The notes beneath the pieces are model-generated. The model did no database searches and was not told where the DNA came from. It worked only from the letters and a program-made list of their open reading frames with translations. A DNA stretch of 64,000 nt from Candidatus Saccharimonadota bacterium (GTDB lineage Bacteria; Patescibacteriota; Saccharimonadia; Saccharimonadales; UBA4665): contig JAGXIT010000004.1 in the NCBI GenBank assembly GCA_024635495.1, forward strand, positions 310,001 through 374,000, given 5' to 3'. Shown one piece after another: positions 59,824-64,000 of this stretch (position 1 is its first letter; each line of letters starts with the position of its first letter). A program made the position numbers and the translations under genes.

Positions 59824-59858
59824 CTGCAAATTTGTCGCAATAAATGTTAAAATTGCAG
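59824..59858. promoter_or_regulatory. Candidate operator: inverted repeat CTGCAAATTT...AAATTGCAG between ZIP and Fur genes
   Basis: Nearly perfect arms, immediately upstream of the fur-family start codon. Confidence 0.4.
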
Positions 59859-59859
59859 C

Positions 59860-60273
59860 ATGTCATCACAAACTATCTTCGAAAAATCATTGAAAGACGT
59901 ACACCAGAGCATCACCAAGCCACGGCAAGCGGTCTTTGATGCCCTACAGCACCACCAGAGCCTAACGACCGCACAGCTGATTGCAGCTTGCCCAGACGTA
60001 GATAGAGCAAGCGTCTACCGCACGGTTGATCTATTTGAGACGCTTGATATCGTGAAACGGATTCCGAATGGCTGGAAATATCGACTTGAGCTCGGAGAAG
60101 CATTTCTCGAGCATCACCACCACGCCACCTGTCGAATCTGTGGTGCCAGCATTGCCCTCCCCGAGAACCCGGCGCTCGAAAAAACCATGCAAGAACTCGC
60201 AGCTCGGCGCAGTTTCACCCTCGAATCACACCAGATAGAACTCGTCGGCATCTGCGAAGCCTGCACAAGCTAG
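59860..60273 (+). CDS. Fur-family metalloregulator (Fur/Zur/PerR)
   Basis: ADVDRASVYRTVDLFETLDIV-type HTH; HHHHATCRICG; GICEACTS. Confidence 0.92.
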   Translation: MSSQTIFEKSLKDVHQSITKPRQAVFDALQHHQSLTTAQLIAACPDVDRASVYRTVDLFETLDIVKRIPNGWKYRLELGEAFLEHHHHATCRICGASIALPENPALEKTMQELAARRSFTLESHQIELVGICEACTS

Positions 60274-60340
60274 TTCTCGGCCCGAAGCAGTAAGACAACA
60301 CATCCATGAAACCTAGGGATACATAACGACCGCCGGAGGC

Positions 60341-60619
60341 AACGGCGCATCGCGCCGGTTTTAGGGCGGGTAGAGAGTTTTTTGAATTCAGTTCAAAAAA
60401 CAAGGAGGGTAAGACCCTCCTTGGATATACTTGCTTTTAAAAAGTAGTAGACTTTTTAAAAGGGCCGGTAATTTCGACCCTTTTCGCGGAAACTATAACT
60501 AATTTCCATATGTATAATAGCGCGAATCACGGAAGTTGTAAGTGAGCAAAATTACTGAAATGTCTTGCTCGCAGGAGTATAATCCCGGTTACGCTGTATG
60601 CATTAATATAGTTGCATAC
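60341..60619. ncRNA. Candidate structured RNA or attenuator region (array of hairpins)
   Basis: Stems at 60341-60360, 60377-60401, 60402-60422, 60434-60462, 60458-60484, 60596-60619; no ORF. Confidence 0.4.
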
Positions 60620-60647
60620 TAACTCTCTTCCTAGGTATGCTATGCTG

Positions 60648-61442
60648 ATGAGTCTCGACTATTTTGCACATGGTATGCTCGGCAGACCATACCGATTACA
60701 TGTCACGCATCACGGTAAACGTGATGGACCGGTTGTCATACTCCTGCATGGCATCGCAGCCAGTAGCGAGGACTGGAATAAGGTGCTACCTCATCTCGAA
60801 AAAACTCATCATTGCATCACCATTGACCTGCTCGGTTTCGGTAAATCGCCAAAACCAGGCTGGGCTGAGTACACCATGCAAGACCACCTGCGTTCGATGT
60901 ACCACACTATAAATAAGCTTCGCCTCAAGCGAGATTTTGTACTCGTCGGTCACTCGCTCGGCGCACTATTAGCGGCCCGCTACGCCACGCAACACGAGCA
61001 AAATATCAATCGACTTTTACTGCTCAGTCCACCCGTCTACCCACCGCTCGATAGTATATCGAGACGCGGGGTACGCCAATTGACGGGTATACTACTCAAC
61101 ATCTATAAGCTCTTGCGGACGAATCCTCGGAGTACACCAGAGACCTTCCGAGCACTGACCTACGTCGCGCCAATCCCGCGCGCCGTCGTTAAACACCCAG
61201 ATATTTGGGTACCATTTATGCGCTCACTTAAGGAATGTATAGAGAAACAAACCATCCTTGGGGATGTCGCGCAGCTAACGCTTCCGATTGATGTCTTCCA
61301 CGGCACGCTTGATCAGGTTGTACTTGGGCCAAACGTAGAGCTCCTGGCGAAGGTAAATGTGCATATTCATGAATTTATGGGTACCCATGAGCTGACAGCT
61401 CGATATGGCAAGCTTGTCGCCCGCACGTTGACCGAAGAGTAA
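60648..61442 (+). CDS. Alpha/beta hydrolase
   Basis: VILLHGIAASSEDWNKVLPHL; LVGHSLGALLAARYA. Confidence 0.92.
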   Translation: MSLDYFAHGMLGRPYRLHVTHHGKRDGPVVILLHGIAASSEDWNKVLPHLEKTHHCITIDLLGFGKSPKPGWAEYTMQDHLRSMYHTINKLRLKRDFVLVGHSLGALLAARYATQHEQNINRLLLLSPPVYPPLDSISRRGVRQLTGILLNIYKLLRTNPRSTPETFRALTYVAPIPRAVVKHPDIWVPFMRSLKECIEKQTILGDVAQLTLPIDVFHGTLDQVVLGPNVELLAKVNVHIHEFMGTHELTARYGKLVARTLTEE

Positions 61443-61487
61443 CCTCGGATTGCCAAAGCATAAGCATCGTGCGAGAATACTACAGTA

Positions 61488-63164
61488 GTGGAATCAACAA
61501 TTTTTCTTCAGCTCGCAACCGTGCTGGCTATCGCAGCTGGTGTATCGACCATCATGCGTATTTTCCGCCAGCCACTCATTATCGGCTATATTCTATCTGG
61601 AATCATTACCGGCCCGGCATTGCTCGACATAATCCATAACCATGCCGCGTTCGAGTCATTTTCACAGATTGGCATTACGCTGTTGCTATTCATCGTCGGG
61701 CTTGGGCTCAACGTCAGCGTTATACGTAGCACCGGTAAGCCCGTGCTACTGGTATTCCTCATCAATCTCATTTTGGTTGGTGGCGTCAGTTTTGGAGTAA
61801 GTGAATGGCTCGGCTTCACGCAGACAGAAGCAGTGCTCGTGGCTATGGCTTTAATCTTCAGTAGTACGATTGTGGTTATCAAAAACCTTGTCGACAAGCG
61901 AGAGCAGCATCGTCTCTTTGGACAGATTACCGTGGGTATACTGCTCGTAGAGGACTTGGCTGCAACTATTGTGCTCTTGGTGCTTGCCACGCTCAATACT
62001 GGCAGCAGCAGCGAGCAACTTTTCGCCCTTGCTGGTAAGGGATTACTCCTCGCCGGCGGCATGGTATTCATGGGCTGGATCGTGATGTCGCGATTAGTCC
62101 GATTCTTCGCCGTCAATCAAGAGTTCCTATTTACCTTCGCGATTGCCTGGGCCTTTAGCGTGGCGGCACTGTTTGAGGTTGCTGGCTTCTCGATCGAAGT
62201 TGGGGCGCTATTCGCTGGTGTATCGCTAGCATCCCTGCCCTACGCCCAAGAGATTAGCACTCGACTGAAGCCTCTGCGCGACTTCTTCCTGCTCTTGTTC
62301 TTCATCGGCCTAGGTGGAACCATGACACTTGGTGGTCTACAAGAAGCGCTAGTGCCAGCAATCATTTTCTCGGCTATCGCAGTCATCCTTAAGCCGCTTA
62401 GCATCTCAGTCGGCCTCGGTGTGCTTGGCTATACTAAACAGACTGGTTTCAAGGCCGCATCGCACCTTTCGCAAATAAGCGAATTCTCTATCATCATGCT
62501 AGCACTTGCCGTCAGTCAAGGGCTGTCGAGTACGCTCGTGATGAATGTCGTCACGTTGACTGCCTTCATTACTATTGCACTATCATCGTACTTCATGAAA
62601 TATGATGATGAACTATTCCGCATGTTTAGCCGTACGCTCAGTATTTTTGAGCGCAAATCGGTGCGTCTCGATAGTGGTAAATCACCTGACTACAAAATGG
62701 TCCTTTTCGGCTATCACAAAGGCGGCCATGAGTTTATCAATACTTTCCGCGATATGCATAAGTCCTACGTCGTCATCGATTATGACCCAGAAGTCATTGA
62801 GACTCTCGAGCGTCAGCATATTCATCATATTTACGGCGATGCTACTGACTACGAAATGCTGGAAGAGCTTGGCGTCGGCAAGGCAGAGATGATCGTCAGT
62901 ATACTGCCTGGGCGCACTACGAATCGTGAATTACTGAAATACTATCTTTCAAAAAATCCAGACGGCATCTTTATTTGCCACGCCGCAGATTATGATACTG
63001 CTGCGGAGCTCTACGAAAATGGTGCTTCATACGTTATGCTTCCTCACTTTATTGGCTCAGAAAAGATGAGCGCCTTCATCCGCAAAAACGGCAATAGTAA
63101 GTCAGCCTTCGATGCCTACCGCAAGAACCACATCGTAGCACTTGGCAAAATGTCGTTGTTCTAA
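61488..63164 (+). CDS. KefB-type monovalent cation:proton antiporter with TrkA-N/RCK domain (GTG start)
   Basis: CPA2 membrane domain; MVLFGYHKGGHEFINTFRDMHKSYVVIDYDPEVIETLERQHIHHIYGDATD. Confidence 0.93.
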   Translation: MESTIFLQLATVLAIAAGVSTIMRIFRQPLIIGYILSGIITGPALLDIIHNHAAFESFSQIGITLLLFIVGLGLNVSVIRSTGKPVLLVFLINLILVGGVSFGVSEWLGFTQTEAVLVAMALIFSSTIVVIKNLVDKREQHRLFGQITVGILLVEDLAATIVLLVLATLNTGSSSEQLFALAGKGLLLAGGMVFMGWIVMSRLVRFFAVNQEFLFTFAIAWAFSVAALFEVAGFSIEVGALFAGVSLASLPYAQEISTRLKPLRDFFLLLFFIGLGGTMTLGGLQEALVPAIIFSAIAVILKPLSISVGLGVLGYTKQTGFKAASHLSQISEFSIIMLALAVSQGLSSTLVMNVVTLTAFITIALSSYFMKYDDELFRMFSRTLSIFERKSVRLDSGKSPDYKMVLFGYHKGGHEFINTFRDMHKSYVVIDYDPEVIETLERQHIHHIYGDATDYEMLEELGVGKAEMIVSILPGRTTNRELLKYYLSKNPDGIFICHAADYDTAAELYENGASYVMLPHFIGSEKMSAFIRKNGNSKSAFDAYRKNHIVALGKMSLF

Positions 63165-63220
63165 ATCACGGCCAGATTTGCGCTTTTGTAACGCAACATA
63201 TGTGATACACTAGCCGCAAC

Positions 63221-63901
63221 ATGAGAAAAAACTTTTTATACTATGATATTATATTGGCCCTTTTTGCGGTGGTGCTACTCATATCAAACATTGCGGCAAT
63301 CAAGCTAATCCAGTTTGGCCCAATCATCAGTGATGGCGGCGCTGTCCTATTCCCGTTGGCGTATATTCTCGGTGATATTCTAACGGAAGTCTACGGCTAC
63401 CGTTATGCTCGACGGGCTATATGGACTGGTTTTGCGAGTATGCTGCTGGCGGTGACGATATTCACGATTGTCCGATATCTGCCCGGCGCGGACGCCTGGT
63501 CTAGCCAGGGCGCTTATGTTGAGATCCTTGGCTTCTTCCCGCGCATTGTGCTGGCTAGCTTGGCTGCGTTCTTGATCGGCGAATTTTTGAACTCTTTTGT
63601 GCTTGCGAAACTCAAGGTCAAACAAAAAGGACAAAAACTATGGGTACGTTTGATAGGCTCTACGATTGTCGGTGAGTTTTTCGATACACTCGTTTTTGGG
63701 CTTATTGCATTCGGCGGCATCCTGACGGGCAACGATATGATTACGTATCTAATGATTGGCTGGGGCTTTAAGGTTGGCGTTGAGATCGTCTTCTTGCCCG
63801 TAACGTACCGTGTTATTGCATTCCTTAAAAAACGTGAAAAAGTTGATTATTACGACAAGAAAACGAAGTTCACTCCATTTTCATTGGGTGTTGATAAATA
63901 G
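63221..63901 (+). CDS. yhhQ: VUT/YhhQ-family queuosine-precursor transporter
   Basis: LLISNIAAIKLIQFGPIISDGGAVLFPLAYILGDILTEVYGYRYARRAIWTGF. Confidence 0.88.
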   Translation: MRKNFLYYDIILALFAVVLLISNIAAIKLIQFGPIISDGGAVLFPLAYILGDILTEVYGYRYARRAIWTGFASMLLAVTIFTIVRYLPGADAWSSQGAYVEILGFFPRIVLASLAAFLIGEFLNSFVLAKLKVKQKGQKLWVRLIGSTIVGEFFDTLVFGLIAFGGILTGNDMITYLMIGWGFKVGVEIVFLPVTYRVIAFLKKREKVDYYDKKTKFTPFSLGVDK

Positions 63902-64000
63902 TTATTTCCCGTAGTAGCGAGCGAGCCAAGCTTTCTTGAAACTCTTGAACGAACCATCCTCAATGGCATATCGCATTTGATCGACTAATCCAACGATGAA
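63902..64000 (-). CDS. tgt: tRNA-guanine transglycosylase, C-terminal end (gene continues past window)
   Basis: Own minus-strand translation FIVGLVDQMRYAIEDGSFKSFKKAWLARYYGK*, resembling the Tgt C-terminus. Confidence 0.72.
   Translation of the reverse strand, partial: FIVGLVDQMRYAIEDGSFKSFKKAWLARYYGK

Noticed and set aside
60458-60484. GGGCCGGTAATTTCGACCC resembles a tmRNA 5' end
   Set aside because: No matching 3' tRNA-like half (no T-arm GGTTCRANTCC) or tag ORF found downstream
1-64000. CRISPR arrays, rRNA, tRNA genes, insertion sequences
   Set aside because: No repeat-spacer pattern, T-loop consensus in non-coding DNA, rRNA motif or transposase signature was seen by eye; a tRNAscan/Infernal run would be needed to exclude them fully
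1-64000. UGA recoding (as in some CPR lineages)
   Set aside because: Large conserved proteins read through without internal TGA, and TGA terminates genes such as rnhB, consistent with code 11

Overview
A gene-dense bacterial chromosomal window, read with the standard code (TGA is a stop, e.g. rnhB). The gene content and compact architecture suggest a Saccharibacteria/CPR-type genome; this affiliation is inference. Conserved genes include an M1 aminopeptidase, rnhB, rplS, a GspE/PilB ATPase, a SpoU methyltransferase, dnaE, galU, gatCAB, uvrB, a LOG-family protein, trxB, glutaredoxin, FKBPs, pheS-HIT-pheT, yajQ, uppP, inositol-phosphate synthase, rmuC, a ZIP transporter with a Fur-family regulator, a KefB-type antiporter, a YhhQ/VUT-family transporter, and the 3' end of tgt at the right edge. 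A carbon-metabolism gene run lies at 20.8-28.6 kb: pfkB-type kinase, class II aldolase, split transketolase, RPE, two RpiB proteins (one fused to a membrane domain) and GAPDH. The accessory region at about 34.7-47.1 kb carries many small proteins I cannot assign, including two paralogous families. Main points for follow-up: (i) a recurrent TATAMT/TACACT hexamer 6-8 nt upstream of operon-first start codons, suggesting widespread leaderless transcripts; (ii) paralogous orphan families, two members of which share a 15-nt leader at identical spacing; (iii) an RpiB-membrane fusion; (iv) a dense hairpin array at 60.34-60.62 kb; (v) a truncated yraN remnant. No tRNA, rRNA or CRISPR array was recognised.
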